This document shows positions 10,155 to 19,793 of a stretch of 64,000 bases of DNA, piece after piece; the stretch's first letter is position 1; each line of letters starts with the position of its first letter. The stretch lies in the NCBI GenBank assembly GCA_951813575.1, contig OX638375.1, positions 2,619,042-2,683,041 on the forward strand. The letters run 5' to 3'. The notes under the pieces are model-generated. The model had not been told where the DNA came from. It searched no databases and worked only from the letters and a program-made list of their open reading frames with translations. The DNA comes from Candidatus Binatia bacterium (lineage in GTDB: Bacteria; Desulfobacterota; Binatia; UBA9968; JAJDTQ01). The translations under genes were made by a program, and so were the position numbers.

Positions 10155-11105
10155 TCAGCGGAATTCGCCGGCGTACTTCTCGACCAGGCCGATGTTCTTC
10201 TTGGTGACGAAACCGGGGCCCGAGTTCATGTGTCCCGACGGCAGCACGCCGTAGCGCGCGAGGTTGGTCAGGATGACCACGGGCATGTAGCCCTGGAGGT
10301 AGGGCTGCTGGTCGATGGCGAAGGCGATCGTACCGTCCTTGATGCCCGCGGCGATTTCGCCCGAGAGGTCAAAGGTCGAGAAATGGATCTCGCCCTCGAG
10401 ACCCATTTCCCGCAGCGCCGCCAGGGTCGGGTGGGCCGAGGTCGGACCCAGGGTCAGGATGCCGTTGGCCTTGCGGTTGCTGTTCAGGTAGGCCTTCACC
10501 TTGTTCTTGATCTCGGCCGGGTCCTGGCCGCTGTCGATCATCTGGCGGCCCAGCTTCACGCCCAGGGCGTCGGCATAGCCCTGGCACCGCTCCACGGACG
10601 CGGGATTGGTGATGTAGTGGTTGACGCACAGGAACTGCTTCACGCCCGCTTTCTTGGCCTGTTTGCCGGCGCCGAACCCCGCGTCGTATTCCGGCTGTCC
10701 GACGTGCAGCAGGGCGCCGAGCTGTTCCGACTGCTTCTTGGTTCCCGAGTTGATGGTGATGACCGGGATGCCCTTGTCGACGGCGCTGGTGATCGGCCCC
10801 TTGAGCACGTCGAAGTCGGCGATGGTGACGATGATGCCGGCCGGGTTGGCCGCCGAGGCCTGCTCGACGATGCGCGCCATGTCGGCCAGGTCGCCGGTGG
10901 GCGGATTGCGGTAGTCGACCGTCACGCCCATCTGCTCGCCGGCCACCTTGATGGCGTTCTTGATGGTGTTCCACCAACTGTCGCTGTCCGGCGCATGGCT
11001 GATCAGGACGAACTTCTCGTCCGCCGCGGTGGCGAGATTCGGAGCTCCCGCCAGTCCCATCGCCGTCAAAGCGGCGATTGCCAATGCAAAAAACCTCGAT
11101 TTCAT
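10155..11105 (-). CDS. Periplasmic sugar/inositol-binding protein of ABC transporter
   Basis: Solute-binding protein, 316 aa, Peripla_BP_4 fold. A signal peptide is clear: MKSRFFALAIAALTAMGLAG, cleavage after NLATA. The mature part follows the ribose-binding layout (FVLISHAPDSDSWWNTIKNA; later DFDVLKGPITSAVDKGIPVITIN, quoted only as a fold landmark). The ATG at 11105 has a strong AAGGAGG site 6-7 nt upstream; an open upstream extension lacks both signal peptide and ribosome site. First gene of the transporter-iolC operon; inositol as ligand is inferred from context. Confidence 0.93.
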   Translation of the reverse strand: MKSRFFALAIAALTAMGLAGAPNLATAADEKFVLISHAPDSDSWWNTIKNAIKVAGEQMGVTVDYRNPPTGDLADMARIVEQASAANPAGIIVTIADFDVLKGPITSAVDKGIPVITINSGTKKQSEQLGALLHVGQPEYDAGFGAGKQAKKAGVKQFLCVNHYITNPASVERCQGYADALGVKLGRQMIDSGQDPAEIKNKVKAYLNSNRKANGILTLGPTSAHPTLAALREMGLEGEIHFSTFDLSGEIAAGIKDGTIAFAIDQQPYLQGYMPVVILTNLARYGVLPSGHMNSGPGFVTKKNIGLVEKYAGEFR

Positions 11106-11310
11106 GAGTTCCTCCTTTCGCACCGCGCGCCCGAACCGACGGGTAGCGATGGCGGTTATTTCTTGCCGGCTGTTTCTACCGGCGACAGAATATAAACTCA
11201 ATTTCGAGGATTGAAAACAGAAAAGTGTCGGGCATGTCGACGCTCCTTGGGAGTCCGGCGGCCATCCATTAGAATGGAGCGAAATTCCGTTCGTGGGTGG
11301 GAGAAAAACC

Positions 11311-12441
11311 ATGCGCACTATCGGCGTCGGCCTGATCGGCACGGGGTTCATGGGCAGGTGTCACACGTTGGCGTACCGTTCGGTCCGGGCCGTGTTCGAC
11401 ACGCCTCTTTCGCCGCGCCTGGTCCAGGTCTGCGACCGGCGGGCGGACGCCGCCCGACACCATGCGGAACGCTGCGGTTTCGAGAAATCGACCGACGACT
11501 GGCGCGTGCTGGTCGACGATCCCGATGTCGACATCGTCTCCATCACGACCCCCAACAAGTTCCACTGCGATATGGCGCTGGCCGCTCTGGCGGCGGGGAA
11601 GCACGTCTACTGCGAGAAGCCGCTGGCGCTGACCCTGGACGAGGCCGAGCGCATGGCCGCCGCCGCCACGAAGGCCGCGGGCAGGACCATCGTCGGCTAC
11701 GGCTACCTTTGCAACCCCTTGTACCAGCATGCCACGGGGCTGGTGCGTTCCGGGGCCATCGGCCGCCCGCTGTTCTTCCGCGGCGTGTGCGACGAGGACT
11801 ACCAGGCCGACCCGGAGCTGCCATGGAGCTGGCGGTCGGCCAAGGCCGAGGCCGGACTGGGCGTGCTCGGGGACATGATGTGCCACCTGGTCAGCATGGC
11901 CGACGGCCTGCTGGGCCCCATCGAGAGCGTTCTTGCCGACTGCCGCATCCATTACGCTACCCGTCCTTCAGGCGACGGCGGGGAACGGCTTGCGGTGGAG
12001 AACGAGGACATCGCCTCCGCCCTGGTCACCTTCGAGAGCGGCGTGACCGGGATGCTCTCGTCGTCGCGCGCCGCCTGGGGCCGCAAGAACCACCTGGCCT
12101 GGGAGCTGCACGGCGACGCCGGCATGCTGGTCCAGGACCAGGAGCGCATGAACGAGTTGCAGATCTACCGGAACGAAGGACCGAAGAGCGACCAGGGTTT
12201 CAAGACCATCCTGGCCGGGCCGGCACACGAGCCCTACGGCAACTTCTGCCCGGCGCCCGGCCACGGCCTGGGCTTCAACGACCTCAAGACCATCGAGCTG
12301 GCCAACTTCCTGAACGCCATCGCGGACAACGCGCCGGCCTATCCCGATTTCGCCGCCGCCCTGCGCTTCGAGCGCGTCATCCATGCCATCGCCCGGTCGG
12401 GGGAGAGCGGGGCGAGGGTGCGCGCGGATAAAACGGGATGA
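11311..12441 (+). CDS. Gfo/Idh/MocA family oxidoreductase
   Basis: A second NAD(P)-dependent dehydrogenase, 376 aa, transcribed divergently from the inositol transporter operon. The Rossmann motif GLIGTGFMG sits near residue 8, EKPLAL near residue 100, and a GFO_IDH_MocA C-terminal domain follows. ATG 11311 is preceded by GGGAG; an upstream in-frame GTG at 11293 is less likely. Its position opposite the binding protein suggests a polyol or inositol-isomer substrate sharing the regulation, but the product is not identifiable from sequence. Confidence 0.88.
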   Translation: MRTIGVGLIGTGFMGRCHTLAYRSVRAVFDTPLSPRLVQVCDRRADAARHHAERCGFEKSTDDWRVLVDDPDVDIVSITTPNKFHCDMALAALAAGKHVYCEKPLALTLDEAERMAAAATKAAGRTIVGYGYLCNPLYQHATGLVRSGAIGRPLFFRGVCDEDYQADPELPWSWRSAKAEAGLGVLGDMMCHLVSMADGLLGPIESVLADCRIHYATRPSGDGGERLAVENEDIASALVTFESGVTGMLSSSRAAWGRKNHLAWELHGDAGMLVQDQERMNELQIYRNEGPKSDQGFKTILAGPAHEPYGNFCPAPGHGLGFNDLKTIELANFLNAIADNAPAYPDFAAALRFERVIHAIARSGESGARVRADKTG

Positions 12442-12463
12442 GCCTGCAGATCAGGAGGTAGGC

Positions 12464-13447
12464 ATGCCGCGGAACGAACAAGTCACACGACAGTGGCTCC
12501 TGTTGAAGAGACTGGAGGGCGCCCGCGGCGGGACGTTGCAGGAATTGGCGGCATCCCTGCCCGAAGACTATGCGCGCCACCCCCGTACCATCCGGCGTGA
12601 TCTGGAGGCGCTGGAGTCGGCGCATATCCCTCTCATCACCGAGCGCCGGAACGGCCAGACCGTGTGGCGCCTGATGGACGGCTACCGCCAGACGCTGCCG
12701 CTGGCGCTATCGCCGACGGAGTTGATGGCTCTGGTGTTCAGCCGCGATCTCCTGAAGCCCTTGGAGGGAACGGAGATCAAGGCGTCGCTGGATTCGGCGC
12801 TGAACAAGGCCACGGCCGCGTTGCCGGCCGAAGGCGCGACGTACGTCGAGGGCCTGCGCGGCCGTTTCGCGGTTGGACTGGGGTCCCACAAGACCTACCG
12901 CGAGCACCGCCACACCATTGGGCAACTCTCCCGGGCCATCTCCCGCACCCGCACGGTCCAGATGCGCTACTACACGGCATCGCGCAACAGGACAGGCCGG
13001 CGCGATGTGGATCCCTACCGCCTGTGGTACGCCGACGGCGGCTTGTTTCTTATAGGCTACTGCCACCTCAGGCAGGACGTGCGCACGTTCGCCGTCGATC
13101 GCATCCGTTCCCTGGCCCTCACCAACCGTCCTTGCCAGATGCCCCTCGGTTTCGATCTCGACGCCTACGTCAAGGACGCTCTCGTGGTGATGCGCGGAAA
13201 GCCCATCGAACTGGAACTGCTGTTCGACAAATCCACCACCGCATGGGTGAAGGGCCGCGTATGGCACCAGAGCCAGAAGGCCCATTTCACCCGGGACGGG
13301 CGTCTCGCCCTGTCGCTCCGGGTCGCGGACACGCCCGAGCTGGTAGGCTGGGTGCTCCACTTCGGCAGCGGTGTCAAGATCATCCGTCCTGCACCCTTCC
13401 GCGACAAGGTCCGCGAAGAAGTCCGAAAGATTCTCGACCGGGTGTGA
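12464..13447 (+). CDS. WYL-domain transcriptional regulator
   Basis: A 327-aa DNA-binding regulator with an N-terminal winged helix (QWLLLKRLEG to RTIRRDLEALE, residues ~10-45) and a central WYL domain (YRLWYADGGLFLIGYCH, ~residue 185-200) that binds ligands such as nucleotides or nucleic acid in characterised members, followed by a WCX-type C-terminus. An AGGAGG site precedes the ATG at 12464. WYL proteins are frequent regulators beside CRISPR-cas and other defence loci. This one lies 0.47 kb upstream of cas3 in the same direction, so control of the cas operon is plausible; control of the upstream oxidoreductase is the alternative. Confidence 0.88.
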   Translation: MPRNEQVTRQWLLLKRLEGARGGTLQELAASLPEDYARHPRTIRRDLEALESAHIPLITERRNGQTVWRLMDGYRQTLPLALSPTELMALVFSRDLLKPLEGTEIKASLDSALNKATAALPAEGATYVEGLRGRFAVGLGSHKTYREHRHTIGQLSRAISRTRTVQMRYYTASRNRTGRRDVDPYRLWYADGGLFLIGYCHLRQDVRTFAVDRIRSLALTNRPCQMPLGFDLDAYVKDALVVMRGKPIELELLFDKSTTAWVKGRVWHQSQKAHFTRDGRLALSLRVADTPELVGWVLHFGSGVKIIRPAPFRDKVREEVRKILDRV

Positions 13448-13536
13448 CCCCGGATGTCACTCCAGCCTGCTACTTGTTGAGGCCAAGCCTTCGCGATTCC
13501 TCGAAGGCCGGCGTGAGAGGCAGAAGGAGGCATGAC

Positions 13537-13879
13537 ATGAAGGTGACAATATGGGTAGTAATCGTGGTTCTGGTATTGCCCGTTCTCGGCCATGCCCACG
13601 CTGCCGACCCTGCCCACCCTAGGGGAGACCATTCAGGAGAATCGCCGGTCGTGGGAGAACCAGCGGCAGGAGAGCGACGGGCTCTTTCAACAGCTACGAG
13701 ACGACCGGCGGTGGCGGAATGCGGAGAAAGCCAAACAGCGAAGGCACGAAGAAATGCTGAAGGAGATGCGACGGCAACAACTGGATGACATGACCCAACG
13801 AGAGAACGAGTACCGGGCTCGGTTCGGAGCGAGGGACAGAAACTGTCTCTTGGGGCGAGGTCCGGTGTCGGATTGTTAG
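13537..13879 (+). pseudogene. Small exported coiled-coil protein, apparently frameshifted
   Basis: The ATG at 13537 has an ideal AGGAGG site and encodes a signal peptide (MKVTIWVVIVVLVLPVLGHA, cleavage near AHA). Within the next ~20 codons the plausible coding frame changes by +1: from 13592 onward the other frame gives a charged, helix-forming tail (ETIQENRRSWENQRQESD, then RRHEEMLKEMRRQQLDDM) ending at 13879. The junction is a CCCTGCC/CCGACC-type repeat (about 13592-13621) prone to slippage. Either a true frameshift, a sequencing error, or two short overlapping frames. Function unknown; no family recognised. Confidence 0.45.
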
Positions 13880-13920
13880 GTGGCCGTATGGGAACGATTG
13901 AGGGCAATGGATGAGGTGAC

Positions 13921-16461
13921 ATGACTCTATCTGCTTGGGGAAAGACGGACGTAGCTGAGGGTTCCACCCACCACTTAGCCCACCATTCGATGGATGTGGC
14001 TGCGGTTTTCCAGCGGCTGTTGGAGTTGCCAGCGTTCAGAAGCCGCGCCGAGAAGGCGGCGGGAACGGCTTTCTCGCGCCAAACCCTCGCGCGACTGGGC
14101 GCGATCGTGTTTCTGCACGATATTGGCAAGCTCCACCCTGCGTTTCAGGCGAAAGGCTGGTCAGAGGGATTGTGGACTCGGCCCGTGCGAGGCCACGTGC
14201 CCGAGAGCTTGGCGTTCCTGGAACTCTCCTTGCGGTCTCCGGATCATCCCTTCCGGGAAGTGACTCAATCCCTTGCACAGTGGGGCGGAGGGGTCGAGCC
14301 GCTCCTCATCGCGAGTCTGTCGCACCACGGACGGCCCATTGAACAAGGTGCGCAGGCCACAGCCGGAGATTGGCGCGAATTGCCCCACTATAACTGGCGC
14401 GTGGAGGCGACGACGATGGCGGAGGCCGTGCGGGACTGGTTCCCGGATGCCTTCACGGAACTGGGAGAGTTGCCTGAGCACCCAAGGTTCGCGCATTTCT
14501 TCGCGGGACTCGCCGCGTTGGCCGACTGGGTCGGCTCTGACAGACGGTTCTTCGAATTCGTTGCCGTCTTCGATAGGGACTATGACCAGACGGCGCATGC
14601 CCGTGCGGCGCGCGCCGTTATTGAGCTTGGGCTCGACGTGGCACGCGTGCCGCGTCGTCCTGCCCTTTCCTTCGCCGAGTTGACCCCGTTCGCGGAGCCG
14701 AAACCCGCGCAGGCCGTTGTCGGCGAGATCGGAAACGATGAGCGGCTGGTGATCCTCGAGGCGGAGACCGGCTCGGGCAAGACCGAGGCGGCGTTCTGGC
14801 GTTTCGCCCGGCTCTTCGCCGAGGGCCGCGTGGAAGGGCTCTATTTCGCCGTTCCCACCAGGGCGGCCGCGCGACAACTGCACGGTCGCGTCAACGCGGC
14901 GATGAAGCGGGTATTCGGAGACGGCGCCCCCGAGGTGATTCTGGCCATCCCGGGGATGCTGGCAGCTGGAGGGGTCACGGGGCGCCGTCTGCCGGGGTGG
15001 AGGTTCCTTTGGGAAGATCAGGAGGGAAGCGTGCCGGCACGGTGGGCAGCCGAACATGCGACGCGCTTCCTCGCCGCCACCGTTGCGGTTGGCACCGTGG
15101 ACCAAGCCATGCTGGCAGGTCTCATGGTCAAGCATGCCCACCTGAGAGGAAGCGCGCTCAGCCGGAGCCTCCTCGTGATCGACGAGGTTCACGCGTCGGA
15201 TGCCTACATGACCGGGGTATTGGCGCATCTCCTGGAAGCGCATCTGGCACTGGGAGGCTACGCGATGCTGATGTCCGCCACGCTGGGGTCGCGGGCGAGG
15301 ATACGCTGGACGCGTGAAGCAACGCCGGACTTTGGCACGGCCGTCGCCACGAGTTACCCGGCGGTCTGGGTCGGCGGGGAGGCAACGCCCAGGCAGGCAG
15401 AGGGCACCGGACGGTCCAAGGAGGTGCGGTTGACGGTGGATGACATGGCGCCGGAACGGGCGGCCGAGTTGGCACTGGAAGCAGCGGGCCATGGCGCGCG
15501 AGTCCTGGTCGTTCGCAACACCGTAAGGAAAGCCATCGAGACGTGGGAGGCGGCACAGGAACTCGGCGGGACCGGACGGCTTCTACAGGTGGCCGGAGGC
15601 CCGGTGCTTCACCATGGCCGTTTTGCCGCGGAGGATCGAGAAATGCTGGATCGGGCCGTTGAGGCGGTACTCGCACCAGACCCTCAACGTGCCCGCAAGG
15701 GCGTCGTTGTCATCGGAACACAGACGCTGGAGCAATCGCTGGACATCGACGCCGATTTTCTGATCACGGACCTTTGCCCCATCGACGTCCTGCTTCAGCG
15801 GATCGGGCGGTTGCATCGCCATCCTCTGCCGCGTCCCGCGGGCTTTGACAAAGCCGCAACGGTGGTGCTGACTCCACCGGGTGGCCTCGATCGGTTAACG
15901 GCACCCGCTTTCGACAACGGTCTCGGCGCGTGGGAAGACCAAGGGGAGTTTCAGGGCATCTACCGCGACCTGCCGGTGCTGGAGTTGACGAGGCGCTTGA
16001 TCGGGGACGAGCCGCGCTGGCGAATCCCGGAAATGAACCGACGGCTGGTCGAGGCTGCGACACACCCGGAGAGGACGGAGGCTCTGCTCAATGAGAAGGG
16101 GGAGTCGTGGGCCGGTTATGAGCGGAAGCTCGGGGGAGTCGAGGCGGCCGAGCGCGGGTTGGCGCGGTTGCGGCGGCTCGACCGGGAACAGCGGTACGAA
16201 GAACTCCGTTTCCCGAGCGCTGATGAGCGTGTCATGACCCGGCTGGGAGAAGACGGGGTGGTGTTGACGCTCGATTCCAGCGCCCTGAGTCCATTTGCGA
16301 ATCGCATTTCGCAAATTACACTGCCCGCCCGATGGTCGGCGGGCATCTCAAGAACCGATACGGAAATGGTTGCGGTCAGCCCCGTTTCCGGAGGGCTCGT
16401 GCTCGTGGTGGGAGAACGCCAGTTCATGTACTCCCGGAAGGGGCTTGACGTTTTGTCGTGA
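13921..16461 (+). CDS. cas3: CRISPR-associated helicase/nuclease Cas3 (type I-E)
   Basis: Cas3, 846 aa, the ssDNA nuclease-helicase recruited by Cascade to degrade invader DNA. N-terminal HD domain: HHLAHH at 17-22 and FLHDIGK with the HD pair at H66-D67. Helicase: Walker A ETGSGKT (~282-288), DEVH box (421-424), SAT motif (MSATLGS), and motif VI QRIGRLHRH. A C-terminal Cas3 domain follows. First gene of the cas operon in canonical I-E order; a 101-bp gap separates it from cas8e, so that gene may have its own promoter. All motifs needed for activity are intact. Confidence 0.97.
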   Translation: MTLSAWGKTDVAEGSTHHLAHHSMDVAAVFQRLLELPAFRSRAEKAAGTAFSRQTLARLGAIVFLHDIGKLHPAFQAKGWSEGLWTRPVRGHVPESLAFLELSLRSPDHPFREVTQSLAQWGGGVEPLLIASLSHHGRPIEQGAQATAGDWRELPHYNWRVEATTMAEAVRDWFPDAFTELGELPEHPRFAHFFAGLAALADWVGSDRRFFEFVAVFDRDYDQTAHARAARAVIELGLDVARVPRRPALSFAELTPFAEPKPAQAVVGEIGNDERLVILEAETGSGKTEAAFWRFARLFAEGRVEGLYFAVPTRAAARQLHGRVNAAMKRVFGDGAPEVILAIPGMLAAGGVTGRRLPGWRFLWEDQEGSVPARWAAEHATRFLAATVAVGTVDQAMLAGLMVKHAHLRGSALSRSLLVIDEVHASDAYMTGVLAHLLEAHLALGGYAMLMSATLGSRARIRWTREATPDFGTAVATSYPAVWVGGEATPRQAEGTGRSKEVRLTVDDMAPERAAELALEAAGHGARVLVVRNTVRKAIETWEAAQELGGTGRLLQVAGGPVLHHGRFAAEDREMLDRAVEAVLAPDPQRARKGVVVIGTQTLEQSLDIDADFLITDLCPIDVLLQRIGRLHRHPLPRPAGFDKAATVVLTPPGGLDRLTAPAFDNGLGAWEDQGEFQGIYRDLPVLELTRRLIGDEPRWRIPEMNRRLVEAATHPERTEALLNEKGESWAGYERKLGGVEAAERGLARLRRLDREQRYEELRFPSADERVMTRLGEDGVVLTLDSSALSPFANRISQITLPARWSAGISRTDTEMVAVSPVSGGLVLVVGERQFMYSRKGLDVLS

Positions 16462-16562
16462 GGTACGCTTTCACTATAGGAAACACTTCTCCCCATGCCG
16501 AATGCGTTGATTGTACACATGAACCACCTATTTGCGTGCAACTAAGACAACGGAAGTCGCAG

Positions 16563-18113
16563 ATGAACCTTTTGACACAAGACGTGATCTCAGCGGTGAA
16601 TGCGCGACGTATGTCACTTCCCGGGCTTCTGGCCGCAATGGCTCGGGGTGAAGTCGCGGGATTCCCGGCTCTCCGACCCCATCAGCGTCCAGCATGGCAC
16701 ATGTTTCTGGTGCAGCTTGCGGCGTTGGCGCTTTGGGGTGCCAAGGGCGAGAAACTTCCCGACGAGGCTGAGGAGTGGACCGATCTATTGCGTGGGCTTA
16801 CGCCGAATCACCCGGATGACGGCCCCTGGTGTCTCGTTGTCGACGACTACGGCAAACCCGCCTTCCTCCAGCCGCCGGCTCTCGCGGGCCTGAAGTGGTC
16901 GCGGGTGCCGACGCCGGACGCGTTGGACCTCCTCATCACGGCACGCAACCACGACCTCAAACAACACGTCGCCCGCGATGTTGAACCCGAAGATTGGCTG
17001 TTCGCTCTCGTATCCGTTCAGACCTCCGCCGGCTACGACGGCAGCGGCAACTATGGCGTTGCCCGGATGAACGGTGGGTCTTCCAGCCGCCCCATGTTGG
17101 GACTCGTCCCGGTGCATGCAAAGACCTACAGGCTCGATCCGAGCAAGTGGTGGCGTCGGGATGTCGAGAGGCTTCTGCTTGAACGACGCGCGGGTAACGG
17201 TCCCGAATTTGGTTGCAAGGGTGGCCTTGCCCTTCTCTGGTGCCATGACTGGCCGGAAGGAAGCCAACTTGACCTCCGCACCCTCGATCCGTGGTTCATC
17301 GAGGTCTGCCGACGTGTTCGTCTTGTTGGGAGCAGTCAGCTACTCTCCGCCGTCAAGGCGGTATCAAAGGCCGCCCGAATCGATGCGAAGATGTACCATG
17401 GCCATGTCGGAGATCCGTGGGCGCCGGTGCACATTGATGACGGCAAGAGCCTGACGCTGGGCGGCGGTGACTTCCACTACAAGAAATTGGCGGAGCTACT
17501 GTTCGAGGGGAAATGGAAGTTGCCCCTCTTGGCAACACCCGGGACCAACGAAACCGCAGCGGGCAGCCTGCTCGTTGCCGAGGCACTCTCCCGTGGGAAC
17601 AGCAAAACAGAAGGCTTCAAGAGCCGCATCGTCCCCATGCCGGATAGTGCCGTGCGGCTCTTCCGAACCGACGTAGCCGGGAGGACATCACAGGTTCAAC
17701 TGGACGAGATCAAGGCCTTCGATGAAGGTTTGCGCAACGCTATAGCGCTCTTGGCCGGACGAGGTGATTGGGAACAGGTCCGCAAGGACCAGTATGCGAG
17801 GTCGAGGTCAGCGAGAGAGCGTTTTGACCGCGTCGCTGACGGGTTGTTTTTCCCCTACCTTTGGCGACGAATCCAGGCGGCAGCCTCAGGCGATGTTGAC
17901 GTGGAGGAACGGACCGGGGGCGCGTTCCGGCGAACTCTCTTCGACGCCGCCAACGCGGAATTAGAGGCTGCAATGTCCAGCGTCCTCTGCGCGACCTTGC
18001 AGCGCCCGAAGGCCGAAGCGCGGGCTCGTCGGGCATTCCTTTCGCGGGTATGGAAGCTCGACCCGCAACTTCACCAAACCGGGAGGCAGGAGGATGTCGA
18101 TGCCGAAGACTGA
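16563..18113 (+). CDS. cas8e: Cascade large subunit Cas8e (Cse1/CasA)
   Basis: Cse1, 516 aa, the PAM-recognising and Cas3-recruiting subunit of Cascade. Family landmarks are AFLQPPAL near residue 105 and GNYGVARMNGGSSSRP near residue 175 (Cse1 GNYGxARMNGG signature), followed by the C-terminal four-helix bundle. I place the start at ATG 16563 (MNLLTQDVIS), with GGAAG about 9 nt upstream; the frame stays open back to the cas3 stop, but that extension has no family character. It overlaps cse2 by 20 bp. Confidence 0.92.
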   Translation: MNLLTQDVISAVNARRMSLPGLLAAMARGEVAGFPALRPHQRPAWHMFLVQLAALALWGAKGEKLPDEAEEWTDLLRGLTPNHPDDGPWCLVVDDYGKPAFLQPPALAGLKWSRVPTPDALDLLITARNHDLKQHVARDVEPEDWLFALVSVQTSAGYDGSGNYGVARMNGGSSSRPMLGLVPVHAKTYRLDPSKWWRRDVERLLLERRAGNGPEFGCKGGLALLWCHDWPEGSQLDLRTLDPWFIEVCRRVRLVGSSQLLSAVKAVSKAARIDAKMYHGHVGDPWAPVHIDDGKSLTLGGGDFHYKKLAELLFEGKWKLPLLATPGTNETAAGSLLVAEALSRGNSKTEGFKSRIVPMPDSAVRLFRTDVAGRTSQVQLDEIKAFDEGLRNAIALLAGRGDWEQVRKDQYARSRSARERFDRVADGLFFPYLWRRIQAAASGDVDVEERTGGAFRRTLFDAANAELEAAMSSVLCATLQRPKAEARARRAFLSRVWKLDPQLHQTGRQEDVDAED

Positions 18114-18678
18114 CGACGTGAACCAGAGTGCGGTCGCCGCGGCCCGGATGCTGCAAGGGCTTGAACCGGGACCATTGGCCGAACTGCGCCGGATGGAAAC
18201 CGGCGCGGGGGCGGCCGGGTTCTGGCGCCTGGCAGCGCAGCATCCCGAAACCATCGGACGCGACCAGGAGCGATGGATGGCCATCATCCGCATCATGGCC
18301 ATCCTGACTCCCAAGGGCGAGCCGGTGTCACGCCGGCCTTTGCATGACGCCAAGCGGCGTTTGGGCGCGGTATTGTGTGACGGCGGCGATCCAGGTTGGC
18401 CGGGGTCCGCGCCACCCCGCGCGGTACTGAGTGAGCCTCGCCTCGGAAGGCTCATTGCATCCCGCGGCGATCAGCGCGGGGTGCTGTTGACCCGCGCCGC
18501 GCGCGCCATCGTACACACCCGACAGCCAGAGAGTGGCGTCAACGTCGTCGACATCGCGTGGGTGTTGCTGGATCCAGATTCCAAACGTAGCGGGCGTCAG
18601 CTCGCTGAACCGTACTACCGCCGGCTGGACCGGGCCGAGCGCGAACACCGAACCAACGAAGAAGGAGCCAAAGAATGA
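18094..18678 (+). CDS. cse2: Cascade small subunit Cse2 (CasB/Cas11e)
   Basis: Cse2, 194 aa, the all-helical small subunit present twice in Cascade that stabilises the displaced strand. A basic, helical protein with the family's WRLAAQHPET and LGRLIASRGD-type segments, C-terminal helices rich in arginine. The ATG at 18094 lies inside the cas8e 3' end and has GGAGGCAGGAGG directly upstream. Its own stop overlaps the cas7e start (ATGA). Confidence 0.9.
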   Translation: MSMPKTDDVNQSAVAAARMLQGLEPGPLAELRRMETGAGAAGFWRLAAQHPETIGRDQERWMAIIRIMAILTPKGEPVSRRPLHDAKRRLGAVLCDGGDPGWPGSAPPRAVLSEPRLGRLIASRGDQRGVLLTRAARAIVHTRQPESGVNVVDIAWVLLDPDSKRSGRQLAEPYYRRLDRAEREHRTNEEGAKE

Positions 18679-19793
18679 CCGCACCCCGTTTTCTCCAGAT
18701 CCATACGCTGAGCCCCTATACCGGCGCCCTCCTGAACCGCGATGACGCGGGGCTCGCCAAGCGCCTGCCCTATGGAGACGTGCTGCGCACGCGCGTTTCG
18801 TCCCAGTGCCTCAAGCGTCATTGGGCGAGAGCGGACGACCCGCACGCGCTTACCCGGATTGACGGGGCGGAAGCCGCCTATCGTTCCCGTGAGTTGGTGA
18901 CACATAAGGTCGTTGGCCCGTTGCGCGATCATTTCCCGGACGACGTGGTCAACGCATTGGAGCCCGAACTGCAGCAGGCCGTGTACGGTGACAAGGGTAC
19001 GACAAAAGCGAGTCGTCAGACGCTCCTGTTCGGCGCGCCGGAAATTGCCTGGCTGTCCAGGGAAGCGGAGCGTTTGGCCAAGGAGGCCAACGGCGACGCC
19101 GACGCGGCCAAGAAAGGAGCGGCGGATTGGAGGAAGACGTTCCAGGCCAACATCAAAGCCATGCGCGAGGGCGCGACGCTCCCCGCGGGACTTACGGCGG
19201 CGCTGTTCGGACGTATGGTGACCTCTGATCCCGGCGCCAATATCACCGCGCCGGTCCACGTCGCCCACGCATTCACGGTGCACGGGGAGGAGGCGGAGAG
19301 CGACTACTTCACGGCCGTGGACGACTTGTCCGAGGATGAGCCTGGAGCCGACACCATCCAGGAGACCGAGCTGACCTCGGGTCTGTTCTACGGCTACGTC
19401 GTCGTCGACCTGCCGCTCCTGATCGAGAATCTCAACGATGTCGAGTTGGCGGGCGCCGTCCTTCACAATCTCATCTATCTCATCGCCGAGGTTTCTCCGG
19501 GCGCCAAGCTCGGCTCTACAGCTCCCTACGGCCGGGCCTCTTTGGTGTTGCTGGAGTCCGGCGACCGGCAACCCCGTTCCTTGGCCGAGGCGTACCGTCG
19601 TCCTTGCAGGCCGGATACCGCGGCTGCCGCCGACGCCATGCGGGCGTACCTGACTCGGCTCGACGAGGCGTACGACACAGGAGAGGAGAGGCAGGTAATG
19701 ACCCTGGTCGACGTGGACCTTCCTCGTGCGCAACGGGGCTCCCTCTCGACTCTGGCCGAATGGGTAAAGACGTTGCCGGGAGCCCTCGGATGA
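18675..19793 (+). CDS. cas7e: Cascade backbone subunit Cas7e (Cse4/CasC)
   Basis: Cas7e, 372 aa, the six-copy RNA-binding backbone of Cascade. The N-terminus is diagnostic: FLQIHTLSPYTGALLNRDD followed by RTRVSSQCLKRHW (residues ~7-60). A C-terminal GSTAPYGRASLVLLE segment is also typical. Start and stop are both four-base ATGA overlaps with cse2 and cas5e, so stoichiometry depends on translational coupling plus reinitiation. Confidence 0.95.
   Translation: MTAPRFLQIHTLSPYTGALLNRDDAGLAKRLPYGDVLRTRVSSQCLKRHWARADDPHALTRIDGAEAAYRSRELVTHKVVGPLRDHFPDDVVNALEPELQQAVYGDKGTTKASRQTLLFGAPEIAWLSREAERLAKEANGDADAAKKGAADWRKTFQANIKAMREGATLPAGLTAALFGRMVTSDPGANITAPVHVAHAFTVHGEEAESDYFTAVDDLSEDEPGADTIQETELTSGLFYGYVVVDLPLLIENLNDVELAGAVLHNLIYLIAEVSPGAKLGSTAPYGRASLVLLESGDRQPRSLAEAYRRPCRPDTAAAADAMRAYLTRLDEAYDTGEERQVMTLVDVDLPRAQRGSLSTLAEWVKTLPGALG

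Noticed and set aside
11106..11310. Possible regulator-binding palindrome TCAAT...ATTGA between the inositol transporter and the divergent oxidoreductase
   Set aside because: Arms of only five bases, expected by chance at this length; not enough to call an operator.
16458..16562. Cas8e start at 16458 overlapping the cas3 stop
   Set aside because: The 35 added residues do not resemble Cse1, and ATG 16563 has a better ribosome site; still possible but less likely.
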